Shown here one piece after another: positions 55,393-64,000 of a DNA stretch of 64,000 bases (position 1 is the stretch's first letter; every line of letters starts with the position of its first letter). The notes below the pieces were generated by a model. The model was not told where the DNA came from and did no database searches. It was given only the letters and a program-made list of their open reading frames with translations. The DNA is taken from assembly GCA_023451735.1 (NCBI GenBank), contig JAEXYH010000005.1, positions 1 to 64,000 on the forward strand, given 5' to 3'. The translations under genes and the position numbers were made by a program. Source of the DNA: Pseudomonadota bacterium. Its GTDB lineage: Bacteria > Pseudomonadota > Alphaproteobacteria > Rhizobiales > Rhizobiaceae.

Positions 55393-56874
55393 ATGCGCAT
55401 CTTCACCGCCTCGCTGGCGACCGAAACGAACACTTTTTCTCCCGTGCCAACGGATATGAACGCCTTCAAGGCGGCGTTTTATGCCGGGCCGGGCGAACAT
55501 CCCGATACGCCGACCCTGTGCTCTTCCGTCGTCCCGATCCTGCGCCGCCGCGGCAAGGCCGAAGGCTTCACCGTCATCGAAGGCACGTCCTGCTGGGCCG
55601 AGCCTGCCGGCCTGATCCAGCGCCAGACCTACGAGACGCTGCGCGACCAGATCCTTGCCGAACTCAAAGCCGCCCTGCCCGTCGATGGCGTCGTCCTCGG
55701 CCTCCACGGCGCGATGGCCGCGCAAGGGTATGACGATCCCGAAGGCGATCTTCTTTCCCGCGTCCGCGAAATCGTCGGCCCCGACGTGCTGATCGCCGCC
55801 GAATTCGACCCGCACAGCCATCTCACCGCGCTGCGCGTCGCCAACCTCAACATCATGGCGGCCTTCCTCGAATTCCCCCATACGGATTTCGAACAGCGCG
55901 GCGAACACGTCGTCGAACTCGCGCTTCAGGCGCTGCATGGAAACATCAAGCCGGTCATCTCCACATTCGACTGCCGCATGATCACCATCTTCCCGACCAG
56001 CCGCGAACCGATGCGCTCCTTCGTTGATCGCATGCAGGCGATGGAAGGCAAGGACGGCATCCTGTCCGCCTCCGTCATCCACGGTTTCATGGCCGGCGAC
56101 CTGCCCGACATGGGCACCCGCATCGTCGTCGTCACCGACAATGACAAAGCCAAGGGCGACGCACTGGCCGCAAAACTCGGCCACGAGCTTTATAGCCTGC
56201 GCAAGACCACCGCGATGCCGATGTTCGATACCGAGGCCGGTCTCGACAAGGCCATCGCCATCCGCGCCGCGCATCCGGAAAAGCCGGTCACCATCGCCGA
56301 TGTCTGGGACAATCCCGGCGGCGGCGTTGCCGGTGACGCCACCTATATCCTGCGCCGGATGATGGAACGCGGCATGGATGATTTCGCCGTCGCCACCATC
56401 TGGGACCCGATCGCCGTCACTTTCTGCCACGCGGCCGGTGAAGGTGCGGAGCTGGCATTGCGCGTCGGCGGCAAGTCGAGCCCCGAGGGCGGCGATCCGC
56501 TGGATCTGCGCGTCACCGTGCAAAAGGTTTTCGATGCCGGCTGGCAGAGCTTTCGCAATTCGCGCGTCACGCTCGGCAGCGCAGCCGTCATCCGCCCGGT
56601 CGGCACCAATATCGATATCGTGCTGATCACCAGCCGCACCCAGACTTATGAGCCGGATATCTTCTCCAATCAGGGCATCGATTTCGCCTCGAAATCCTAC
56701 ATGCTGATCAAGTCGACCAACCATTTTTACGCCGGCTTCCAGCCGGTCTCGTCCGAGATCGTCTATATCGCCGCGCCGACCTCCTATCCGACCAACCCGG
56801 CGACGACGCCCTATCGCAAGGCGAGCCTCAAGCTCTGGCCGCGCGTGGCAGATCCGCTGGGACTGGACGCCTGA
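55393..56874 (+). CDS. M81-family metallopeptidase (MlrC-like)
   Basis: A 493-residue MlrC-type zinc protein. The N-terminal M81/DUF1485 domain contains GLHGAM (H105), EFDPHSH (D139, H141) and PHTD (H163), matching the family metal ligands; the C-terminal MlrC domain starts near 300 (DVWDNPGGGVAGDATYILR). MlrC hydrolyses linearised microcystin, a peptide with D- and modified residues; most family members have unknown substrates. I start at ATG 55393 (MRIFTASL); the frame is open from 55330. No signal peptide. A 7-bp hairpin at 56880-56902 follows before the binding-protein gene. Confidence 0.87.
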   Translation: MRIFTASLATETNTFSPVPTDMNAFKAAFYAGPGEHPDTPTLCSSVVPILRRRGKAEGFTVIEGTSCWAEPAGLIQRQTYETLRDQILAELKAALPVDGVVLGLHGAMAAQGYDDPEGDLLSRVREIVGPDVLIAAEFDPHSHLTALRVANLNIMAAFLEFPHTDFEQRGEHVVELALQALHGNIKPVISTFDCRMITIFPTSREPMRSFVDRMQAMEGKDGILSASVIHGFMAGDLPDMGTRIVVVTDNDKAKGDALAAKLGHELYSLRKTTAMPMFDTEAGLDKAIAIRAAHPEKPVTIADVWDNPGGGVAGDATYILRRMMERGMDDFAVATIWDPIAVTFCHAAGEGAELALRVGGKSSPEGGDPLDLRVTVQKVFDAGWQSFRNSRVTLGSAAVIRPVGTNIDIVLITSRTQTYEPDIFSNQGIDFASKSYMLIKSTNHFYAGFQPVSSEIVYIAAPTSYPTNPATTPYRKASLKLWPRVADPLGLDA

Positions 56875-56879
56875 CATTC

Positions 56880-56902
56880 CGGCCGGACAGGAAAGCCGGC
56901 CG
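56880..56902 (+). other. Short stem-loop between M81 and binding-protein genes
   Basis: CGGCCGG-N9-CCGGCCG, a perfect 7-bp stem starting six bases after the M81 stop. No T-tract. A processing or attenuation role is possible. Confidence 0.4.
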
Positions 56903-56954
56903 AAAGACTAAACCGAACCGAACGCAACAAACTGGACATGATAAGGGGATGACC

Positions 56955-58472
56955 ATGAAAAAGAGTGCACTTGTTCTGATGACGCTGGCGGCCTTGGCCG
57001 GCACCAGCAGCCTCGCAATGGCGCAGGCGACTGACGGCGTGTTGACCGTTGCCACGATCGGCGAGCCGCCGACGCTCGACGTGATGCAGACAGCGACCGA
57101 TATCGTACTGACCATCGACCAGCACATTTTCGAAACGCTCTACACCTATGACGCCGAATGGAAGTCCGTACCGCTGCTCGCAGCCGGCATGCCGAAGATT
57201 TCCGAGGACGGCCTCACCTACACGATCCCGCTGCGCGAAGGCGTAAAATTCCATGACGGCAGCGATTTCGATGCCAAGGATGTCACCGCCTCCCTGAAGC
57301 GCTGGATGGCGGTCAACTCCAAGGGCAAGCAGGTTGCAGCAATCGTCGAAAGCCTGACGGAAGAGGGCGATCATGCCGTCGTCTTCAAGCTGAAGTCGCG
57401 TTATGCACCGCTGCTCGCCACCCTGTCGCAAGCCTCCGTCATCCTGCCGTCGGAAAAGATCGCCGACACTCTCACCGAATTCGTCGGCACCGGCCCCTAT
57501 GCTCTCAAGGAGCGCAAGCCCGACCAGTACACCCAGCTCGTCCGTTTCGACGGCTACAAGTCGCCTGAAGGCGAGCCGAGCAACTATGCCGGCAAGCGCG
57601 AAGCGATCGCCAAGGAAATCCGGTTCGTTCCGGTTCCCGATGCCAATACCCGCGTCGAAGGCCTGATCTCCGGCCAGTTCGATTATGCGGATTCGCTGCC
57701 GGTCAGCGCATTCGAGCGCGTCGAAAAGAGCGGCAACGCCAAGCCCGTCATCTTCCGCGATGCCGGCTGGGCGTCGATGAACATGAACATGAAGGAAGGC
57801 CTGCTCGCCAAGAAGGAACTGCGTCAGGCGGTTCAGGTTGCTCTCAACCCGAACGACATGATGATGGCCGCCTTCTCTGACGACCGCTTCTTCAGCGTCG
57901 ACGCCTCGATCTTCCCGGAAGGTTCCTTCTGGCACACCGAAGCCGGTGTCGAGCGTTACGGCGACGGCAATCCGGAAGAAGCTGCAAAGCTGCTCGAAGC
58001 CGGCGGTTACGACGGAACCCCGATCCGCCTTCTGACCAGCCGCCAATACGAATTCCACTACAAGATCGGCGAAGTCGCCAAGGCCTATCTCGAAGCCGCC
58101 GGCTTCAAGGTCGATCTGCAGGTGGTCGACTGGGCAACGCTCACCACCCGCCGCGCGGATAGTAAGGCATGGGACATCTTCATCACCCATTCCAACTTCC
58201 CGGGTGACCCGACGACGATCAACACGATCACCGACAGCTATCCGGGCTGGTACGTGTCCGATCAGAAGGCAAAGGCTGTCGCCACCTACATGGACGCCAC
58301 CACCGATGATGCCAAGAAGGCGGCATGGGACGGCATCCAGACGGTCATCTATGATGATGCACCGCTCTACAAGGTCGGCAACTTCAATGCCGTTTCCGGC
58401 GTCGCCAACGGCGTTTCCGGTTACGAGCCGACCTACTGGCCGCATTTCTGGAACGTCAGCCCGAAGAAGTAA
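56955..58472 (+). CDS. Family 5 peptide-type solute-binding protein
   Basis: A 505-residue periplasmic binding protein. Signal peptide MKKSALVLMTLAALAGTSSLAMA, cleavage near residue 23, mature start QATDGVLTVATIGEPPTLDV. FHDGSDFDAKDVTASLKRWM is the conserved block. ATG 56955 is six bases after AAGGGG; an ATG at 56949 abuts that site and is rejected. Followed by two repeat-type stem-loops and the permease genes. Substrate likely a peptide containing unusual residues cut by the M81 enzyme (inference). Confidence 0.92.
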   Translation: MKKSALVLMTLAALAGTSSLAMAQATDGVLTVATIGEPPTLDVMQTATDIVLTIDQHIFETLYTYDAEWKSVPLLAAGMPKISEDGLTYTIPLREGVKFHDGSDFDAKDVTASLKRWMAVNSKGKQVAAIVESLTEEGDHAVVFKLKSRYAPLLATLSQASVILPSEKIADTLTEFVGTGPYALKERKPDQYTQLVRFDGYKSPEGEPSNYAGKREAIAKEIRFVPVPDANTRVEGLISGQFDYADSLPVSAFERVEKSGNAKPVIFRDAGWASMNMNMKEGLLAKKELRQAVQVALNPNDMMMAAFSDDRFFSVDASIFPEGSFWHTEAGVERYGDGNPEEAAKLLEAGGYDGTPIRLLTSRQYEFHYKIGEVAKAYLEAAGFKVDLQVVDWATLTTRRADSKAWDIFITHSNFPGDPTTINTITDSYPGWYVSDQKAKAVATYMDATTDDAKKAAWDGIQTVIYDDAPLYKVGNFNAVSGVANGVSGYEPTYWPHFWNVSPKK

Positions 58473-58479
58473 GGTCAGA

Positions 58480-58572
58480 GCAATTCCAGTAAAAGCGGCA
58501 ACCCGTATTGCTGGAATTGCGATGAAACAAGAAGACAGAGCAGTTTCGCGTTTCGAAAGGCGGAACTGCTCT
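58480..58572 (+). repeat. Two tandem inverted repeats (rhizobial intergenic repeat type)
   Basis: First element: GCAATTCCAG (58480-58489) and CTGGAATTGC (58511-58520), perfect 10-bp arms. Second: AGAGCAGTTTCGC (58537-58549) and GCGGAACTGCTCT (58560-58572), 13-bp arms with one wobble. The GAGCAATTCCAG ... GGAATTGCG framework is like a dispersed intergenic repeat I know from Rhizobiaceae genomes. It fills the gap between binding-protein and permease genes. Confidence 0.65.
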
Positions 58573-58592
58573 AAAGAGACTAGGAACCGACT

Positions 58593-59543
58593 ATGGCAAG
58601 GATCGCACAGGCGCTGCTGAAACGGCTGGGGGGCATGGCAATCGTGCTCGCCCTCGTCGTGACGGTGGTCTTCATCATCGTTCGCGTCACGCCCGGCGAT
58701 CCTGCCGCCGTCATGCTGGGGTCGGATGCGACCCCAGCCGATATCGCGCAATTGCGTGAGAAGATGGGGCTCGATGCGCCGCTCCTCATGCAATATGGCC
58801 AGTTCGTTCTGGGCATATTGCAGGGTGATCTCGGCCAGTCGATCTTCCTCAACCAGCCGGTCACGACGGCGCTTGCCGCGCGGGCCGAGCCGACTTTCTT
58901 CCTCACCCTGTTCTCGATCCTGATCGCGGTTGCGATCGCGCTGCCGGTCGGCATCCTGTCGGCGGTCAAGCGCGGCACGGTCTTCGACCAGATCGTCGTG
59001 ACGCTCACCATGGTCGCCGCCAGTGTCCCGAGCTTCTGGCTCGGCCTGATCCTGATCCAGGTTTTTGCCGTCGGTCAGGGCTGGTTTCCAGCCTCCGGTT
59101 ACGGCGGCCCCGAAACACCTTTCTTCGAACGCCTGCACCATCTCGTTCTGCCGGCCGTGGCACTCGGCGTCGTCAACTCGGCACTGATCACCCGCTTCAC
59201 CCGTGCCGCGATGCTCGATGTCCTGGGCGATGATTACGTCCGCACCGCCCGCGCCAAAGGCGCCGGCGAGGGCCGCGTCATCCTCAAGCATGCCCTGAAG
59301 AACGCGATGATCCCGATCATCACCGTCATCGGCCTGTCGGTCGCCATGCTGGTTGCCGGTGCCGTCGTCACCGAAACCGTCTTCGGCCTTCCGGGCGTCG
59401 GCAATCTCGTCGTCTCGGCCGTGCTGCGCCGCGATTATCCGGTCATCCAGGGCGCGCTGCTCGTGGTTGCCGCCATCTATGTCCTCATCAACTTCATCGT
59501 CGACATGCTTTATATTCTCGTTGATCCCAGGGTGCGCCTATGA
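58593..59543 (+). CDS. Dipeptide-type ABC transporter permease (DppB class)
   Basis: A 316-residue permease. N-terminus RIAQALLKRLGGMAIVLALVV; loop MGLDAPLLMQYGQFVLGILQGDLG; coupling loop LDVLGDDYVRTARAKGAGEG; ending DMLYILVDPRVRL. AGGAACC ribosome site after the repeat elements. Its stop overlaps the next start (ATGA). Channel half for the fourth importer. Confidence 0.93.
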   Translation: MARIAQALLKRLGGMAIVLALVVTVVFIIVRVTPGDPAAVMLGSDATPADIAQLREKMGLDAPLLMQYGQFVLGILQGDLGQSIFLNQPVTTALAARAEPTFFLTLFSILIAVAIALPVGILSAVKRGTVFDQIVVTLTMVAASVPSFWLGLILIQVFAVGQGWFPASGYGGPETPFFERLHHLVLPAVALGVVNSALITRFTRAAMLDVLGDDYVRTARAKGAGEGRVILKHALKNAMIPIITVIGLSVAMLVAGAVVTETVFGLPGVGNLVVSAVLRRDYPVIQGALLVVAAIYVLINFIVDMLYILVDPRVRL

Positions 59544-60403
59544 CCACGATGGCCTCCCTCTCCATGCCCTTCGCATCCGGCCTGCGCCGCCTGTTCGGCA
59601 ACCGCGCCATGCTGTTCGGCGCGATCATCCTGGCGATCGTCATTCTGGCCGCGCTGCTTGCCCCTTGGGTCGCGCCTTACGCGCCGAACAAGCTGTCGAT
59701 CATCAACAAGCTGAAGCCGCCGTCGATGACGAACTTCTTCGGCACCGACGAATTCGGCCGTGATATCTTCTCCCGCGCCATCTTCGCCGGCCGCATCTCG
59801 CTGCTCGTCAGCCTCGGCGTCGTCGTCATCTCGACTGTGCTCGGCGTCATCCTCGGTGTCGCCGCCGGCTTCTTCCGCCGCCTCGATGCACCGATCTCGC
59901 GCCTGCTCGATGCGATGATGTCCTTCCCGGATATCCTGCTCGCCATTGCGCTCGTCGCCGCTCTCGGTCCGTCGCTGACGACCGTAATCCTCGCACTCGG
60001 TATCACCTATGCGCCGCGTCTTGCCCGTATCGTTCGCGGCTCGACGCTGGTGCTGCGCGAACTGCCCTATATCGAGGCCGCCGTCGCCATGGGCCTGCCG
60101 ACCTGGCAGATCCTTGCCCGCCACGTGCTGCTCAACCTCGCATCGCCCATTCTCGTGCAGGCAACCTTCGTCTTCGCCTCGGCGATGCTCGCCGAAGCAA
60201 GCCTCTCCTTCCTCGGCGTCGGCGTTTCCACCGACATGCCGACCTGGGGCACGATGCTGGCATCCGGCCGCGAATACATGAACAACGCTCCGTGGCTGAT
60301 GGTGTTTCCGGGGCTGGCCATCGTCTTCTCGGTTCTCTCCCTGCAATTGCTGGGCGACGGCCTGCGCGATCTCGTCGATCCGCGTCTCGCCAAGGAAAGC
60401 TGA
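59540..60403 (+). CDS. Dipeptide-type ABC transporter permease (DppC class)
   Basis: A 287-residue permease with class motif NFFGTDEFGRDIFSRAIFAGRISL, coupling loop TLVLRELPYIEAAVAMGLPT and ending LLGDGLRDLVDPRLAKES. Overlaps the preceding permease by four bases and precedes the ATPase start by two bases, so the three are tightly coupled. Confidence 0.93.
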   Translation: MTTMASLSMPFASGLRRLFGNRAMLFGAIILAIVILAALLAPWVAPYAPNKLSIINKLKPPSMTNFFGTDEFGRDIFSRAIFAGRISLLVSLGVVVISTVLGVILGVAAGFFRRLDAPISRLLDAMMSFPDILLAIALVAALGPSLTTVILALGITYAPRLARIVRGSTLVLRELPYIEAAVAMGLPTWQILARHVLLNLASPILVQATFVFASAMLAEASLSFLGVGVSTDMPTWGTMLASGREYMNNAPWLMVFPGLAIVFSVLSLQLLGDGLRDLVDPRLAKES

Positions 60404-60405
60404 AC

Positions 60406-62208
<1,803 letters not shown>

Positions 62209-62210
62209 AA

Positions 62211-62247
62211 CAATGCCGGCAAAAGCATAAGGCAATTGCCGGCATTG
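62211..62247 (+). other. Stem-loop after the fourth ATPase gene
   Basis: CAATGCCGGCAA (62211-62222) and TTGCCGGCATTG (62236-62247) form a perfect 12-bp stem with a 13-base loop, two bases after the ATPase stop. There is no T-tract, so partial termination or mRNA protection before the ridA-like gene is more likely than full termination. Confidence 0.65.
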
Positions 62248-62298
62248 CAAAACCGGATACCCCCTGCCCCTGCCCCACTGGAATAGAAAGACGATCCC

Positions 62299-62694
62299 AT
62301 GACCAGCAAGAAACTCATCCGTTACGATGTCGCCGACGCCCAGGCCGGCGGCCAGCGCCGCCCTTTCGCCAAGGCCGTCCGCGCCGGTGATTTCGTTTAC
62401 GTTTCGGGCCAGGTCCCGACCGTCGATGGCGAAGTCATCGTCGGCAATATCGTCGCCCAGACCGAACAGGTGATCGCCAACATCAAGTCGGTTCTGGCGC
62501 TTGCCGACTGCACGCTGGAACATGTCGTCAAGGTCAATGTCTGGCTCGACGACGCCCGCGATTTCTCCAGCTTCAACGCCGTCTTCCAGAAGCACTTCAT
62601 CGACCACCCGCCGGCCCGCTCCACCGTCGAATCCCCGATGATGGTCGACGTCAAGGTCGAGATGGACGTGATCGCGTACAAGCCGCTGGATTGA
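62299..62694 (+). CDS. RidA/YjgF-family protein (reactive imine deaminase)
   Basis: A 131-residue RidA-family protein. The catalytic arginine is in HPPARSTVE, and VSGQVPTVDG and NIKSVLALADCTLEHVVKVNVWLDD match the fold. RidA hydrolyses enamine/imine intermediates such as 2-aminoacrylate released by PLP-dependent dehydratases, so pairing with the D-serine dehydratase-like gene 53783-54871 makes sense. It follows the importer operon by 90 bases with a stem-loop between, and ends in a terminator at 62704. Confidence 0.9.
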   Translation: MTSKKLIRYDVADAQAGGQRRPFAKAVRAGDFVYVSGQVPTVDGEVIVGNIVAQTEQVIANIKSVLALADCTLEHVVKVNVWLDDARDFSSFNAVFQKHFIDHPPARSTVESPMMVDVKVEMDVIAYKPLD

Positions 62695-62703
62695 TAGGGA
62701 AAA

Positions 62704-62741
62704 ACCGGCGGGAGACATTCCGTGTTGGAATCCGCCGGTTA
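62704..62741 (+). terminator. Terminator-like hairpin after the ridA-like gene
   Basis: AACCGGCGG (62704-62712) pairs with CCGCCGGTT (62733-62741); an inner ATTCC/GGAAT stem (62718-62732) caps it. TATTTC follows. Good candidate terminator for the operon, ten bases after the stop. Confidence 0.6.
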
Positions 62742-62766
62742 TTTCAAGCGCCCCCCCTCTACGGTC

Positions 62767-62795
62767 GTCATCCTCGGGCTTGACCCGAGGATGAC
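62767..62795. repeat. Alphaproteobacterial palindromic intergenic repeat
   Basis: GTCATCCTCGGG-CTTGA-CCCGAGGATGAC, a perfect 12-bp inverted repeat with a five-base loop. This sequence type is widespread between genes of alphaproteobacteria. It lies between convergent genes and may also act as a bidirectional terminator for the ridA-like and dapA-like genes. Confidence 0.75.
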
Positions 62796-62831
62796 AACTG
62801 AGAGGAAGGCGTTCTCCCGGTAGCGAGCGCC

Positions 62832-63758
62832 TTAAAGCGCCGCCCGCTTGTCGTGCCTCGCCACCCGCGCCAGCAGGTAGTCCACCTCGGCCTTCGCTGT
62901 CGCCGTCAGCATCTGCGCCGGCTTGCGCTGCGCGTCCGAGGCAATCACCCCGCGCCGCTTCAACACGTGCTTGCGCACGGCAAGTCCCACACCCAACTGC
63001 TGTTCGTAACGGATCAGCGGCAGATGCGCGTCGAACAGATCATGCGCCTCGTCGCGCTTGCCTTCAGCAAACAGCGACACAAGCTCCGTCAGCATGTCGG
63101 GGAAACCGTAGCCGGTCATCGCGCCGTCTGCGCCGCGCTCCGGCTCGAAATCGAGGAACATCCCGCCATTGCCGCAGAGGATGGAAAATTCGCGCAGCTC
63201 GCCGGACTTCTGCATGGCGCGCAGCTTGGAGATTTTCTCCAGCCCCGGCCAGTCCTCATGCTTCAGCATCAGGCAGGACGGATGATTGGAGATCACCCTG
63301 GCAATCACGCCGGGAGAGATGACGACATTCAGCGTCAGCGGATAATCCTGCAGCACCCAGGGCACATCGTCGCCAACCGCTTCCACCGCACCGGCGAAGT
63401 AGTTGATGATCTGGTCGTCGGTCCTGAGCGCCGGGGTAGGCGCGATCATTACCCCGGCAGCGCCCATGTCCATCGAATTGCGGGCCAGCGAGCGCATCGC
63501 CGCAAAACCCGGTGCCGAAACACCGACGATCACCGGGATGTTGGCACGTTCTACCACGCGCTTGATGATCGCCCGGCTTTCTTCCGGCTCCAGCTTCGGC
63601 GCCTCGCCCATGATCCCGAGAATGGTAATCCCGGTACAGCCGCTCTCCTGATAAAAATCCGTCAGCCGGTCGACCGAGTTGAAATCGATCGACCCGTCGT
63701 CATGAAACGGCGTGGCGGCGATCGCATAGACGCCCTTGGACTGAGTGCTGAATGTCAT
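62832..63758 (-). CDS. Dihydrodipicolinate synthase (DapA)-family aldolase/lyase
   Basis: A 308-residue (beta/alpha)8 class I aldolase/lyase. Schiff-base lysine K166 (SCLMLKHEDW) and the tyrosine Y139 (LQDYP) are present, and GIMGE at 48-52 is the pyruvate-binding GxxGE. It condenses or splits pyruvate-derived compounds, but the divergent C-terminus (LKRRGVIASDAQRKPAQM) makes lysine biosynthesis unlikely; sugar-acid or hydroxyproline-type catabolic lyases are closer alternatives. Start at MTFSTQSKG (63758) after GGGAGG. Convergent with the ridA-like gene. Confidence 0.88.
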   Translation of the reverse strand: MTFSTQSKGVYAIAATPFHDDGSIDFNSVDRLTDFYQESGCTGITILGIMGEAPKLEPEESRAIIKRVVERANIPVIVGVSAPGFAAMRSLARNSMDMGAAGVMIAPTPALRTDDQIINYFAGAVEAVGDDVPWVLQDYPLTLNVVISPGVIARVISNHPSCLMLKHEDWPGLEKISKLRAMQKSGELREFSILCGNGGMFLDFEPERGADGAMTGYGFPDMLTELVSLFAEGKRDEAHDLFDAHLPLIRYEQQLGVGLAVRKHVLKRRGVIASDAQRKPAQMLTATAKAEVDYLLARVARHDKRAAL

Positions 63759-64000
63759 GTTTCCTCCCGGGTATCGAAGCATGTCCGGTTCGGATCATCG
63801 CTTCCGATCTGAGCCTAATCAGAATTCGTCGGGGAGGCTATCGTCGAGCGGATGACTGTGTCTGTCGCACAGACCCCTGCGTAAGGCCCCGCCGCACGTT
63901 TCTGGCGCGGGGAACACTGTTTTCATTTTCAAAACAGGCATAAAGCCGGCTCATTTTTCGCAACCGGCTTTCTCTTCGGAGGCCGATCAGCCCGGAATAC
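63759..64000. promoter_or_regulatory. Upstream region of the DapA-family gene with palindrome
   Basis: No gene is recognisable to the window end. GTCTGT-CGC-ACAGAC (63860-63874) is a 15-bp palindrome 101 bases upstream of the start and is a candidate operator. AAAGCCGG (63942-63949) and CCGGCTTT (63964-63971) form an 8-bp hairpin with a 14-base loop, perhaps the terminator of a gene beyond the edge. Confidence 0.4.

Noticed and set aside
55315..56877. A 520-codon minus-strand frame opposite the M81 gene
   Set aside because: Antisense shadow; the M81 metal motifs are on the plus strand.
56811..59291. A very long open frame on the minus strand opposite the binding protein and permease genes
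   Set aside because: It is antisense to well-supported importer genes and its product is a low-complexity D/R/G/V/H-rich sequence without any family motif, a usual by-product of GC-rich codon bias.

Overview
The window reads as an alphaproteobacterial, probably Rhizobiaceae (Rhizobium/Agrobacterium-like), accessory replicon or chromosomal accessory region. The reasons are the GC-rich coding, the density of ABC importers each with its own regulator, the repeat elements (an inverted repeat at 62767-62795 and a pair of tandem inverted repeats at 58480-58572, both of types I associate with this group), and a gene pair (48691-49777) that resembles protein families I recall being named after Agrobacterium vitis loci. 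This is inference; there is no rRNA, tRNA or housekeeping marker here. I found no transposase, phage gene, CRISPR array or origin.

Layout. (1) 1-3987, minus: a polar amino-acid ABC importer operon (binding protein, two permeases, ATPase), then an RraA-like protein and the start of a second ATPase cut by the window edge; a LysR regulator diverges at 4114. (2) 5087-9517: a LacI regulator and an L-idonate/ketogluconate-to-6-phosphogluconate pathway (idnD, a 2-hydroxyacid dehydrogenase, idnO, gluconokinase), with one perfect 16-bp GntR/IdnR-type operator in the divergent promoter. (3) 9573-21763: a GntR/FCD regulator facing a long operon of 5-oxoprolinase genes (pxpA, fused pxpBC, biotin carboxylase-BCCP), a dipeptide/glutathione-type ABC importer and an M14 carboxypeptidase. 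(4) 21841-29789, convergent to it: a second dipeptide-type importer with a cytoplasmic GGT-fold hydrolase under its own GntR/FCD regulator. (5) 30062-39691: a third such importer with two M20 and one M24 peptidase-fold enzymes, facing a GntR/UTRA regulator. (6) 39737-41319: an octopine/nopaline dehydrogenase-family gene and an Lrp regulator. (7) 41655-51106: an Asp/Glu racemase-like gene, a spermidine/putrescine-type importer, a flavin monooxygenase, an HCCA-isomerase/DsbA-like protein, two AhpD/CMD proteins and a MATE exporter; an MFS exporter converges at 51121. (8) 52722-62694: an RpiR regulator, a D-threonine aldolase/D-serine dehydratase-like enzyme, an M81 (MlrC-like) peptidase, a fourth dipeptide-type importer and a RidA protein. 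(9) 62832-63758: a DapA-family aldolase/lyase.

How it works together. Four paralogous importers with fused double-ATPase subunits are each wired to a different hydrolase set (M14 plus oxoprolinase; GGT-fold; M20/M20/M24; M81) and to a different regulator. The hydrolases lack signal peptides, so substrates are probably imported intact and cut in the cytoplasm. The most promising leads for undescribed biology are: the oxoprolinase/carboxylase module, which contains every domain of a urea-carboxylase-type enzyme split over two proteins; the GGT-fold enzyme whose glutamyl-recognition motifs are replaced; the M24/M20 pair lacking canonical metal ligands; and the importer-monooxygenase-AhpD/CMD pair cluster. 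A recurrent structural theme is a stem-loop between the binding-protein gene and the first permease gene at all five such junctions in the peptide- and polyamine-type operons, with unrelated sequences.
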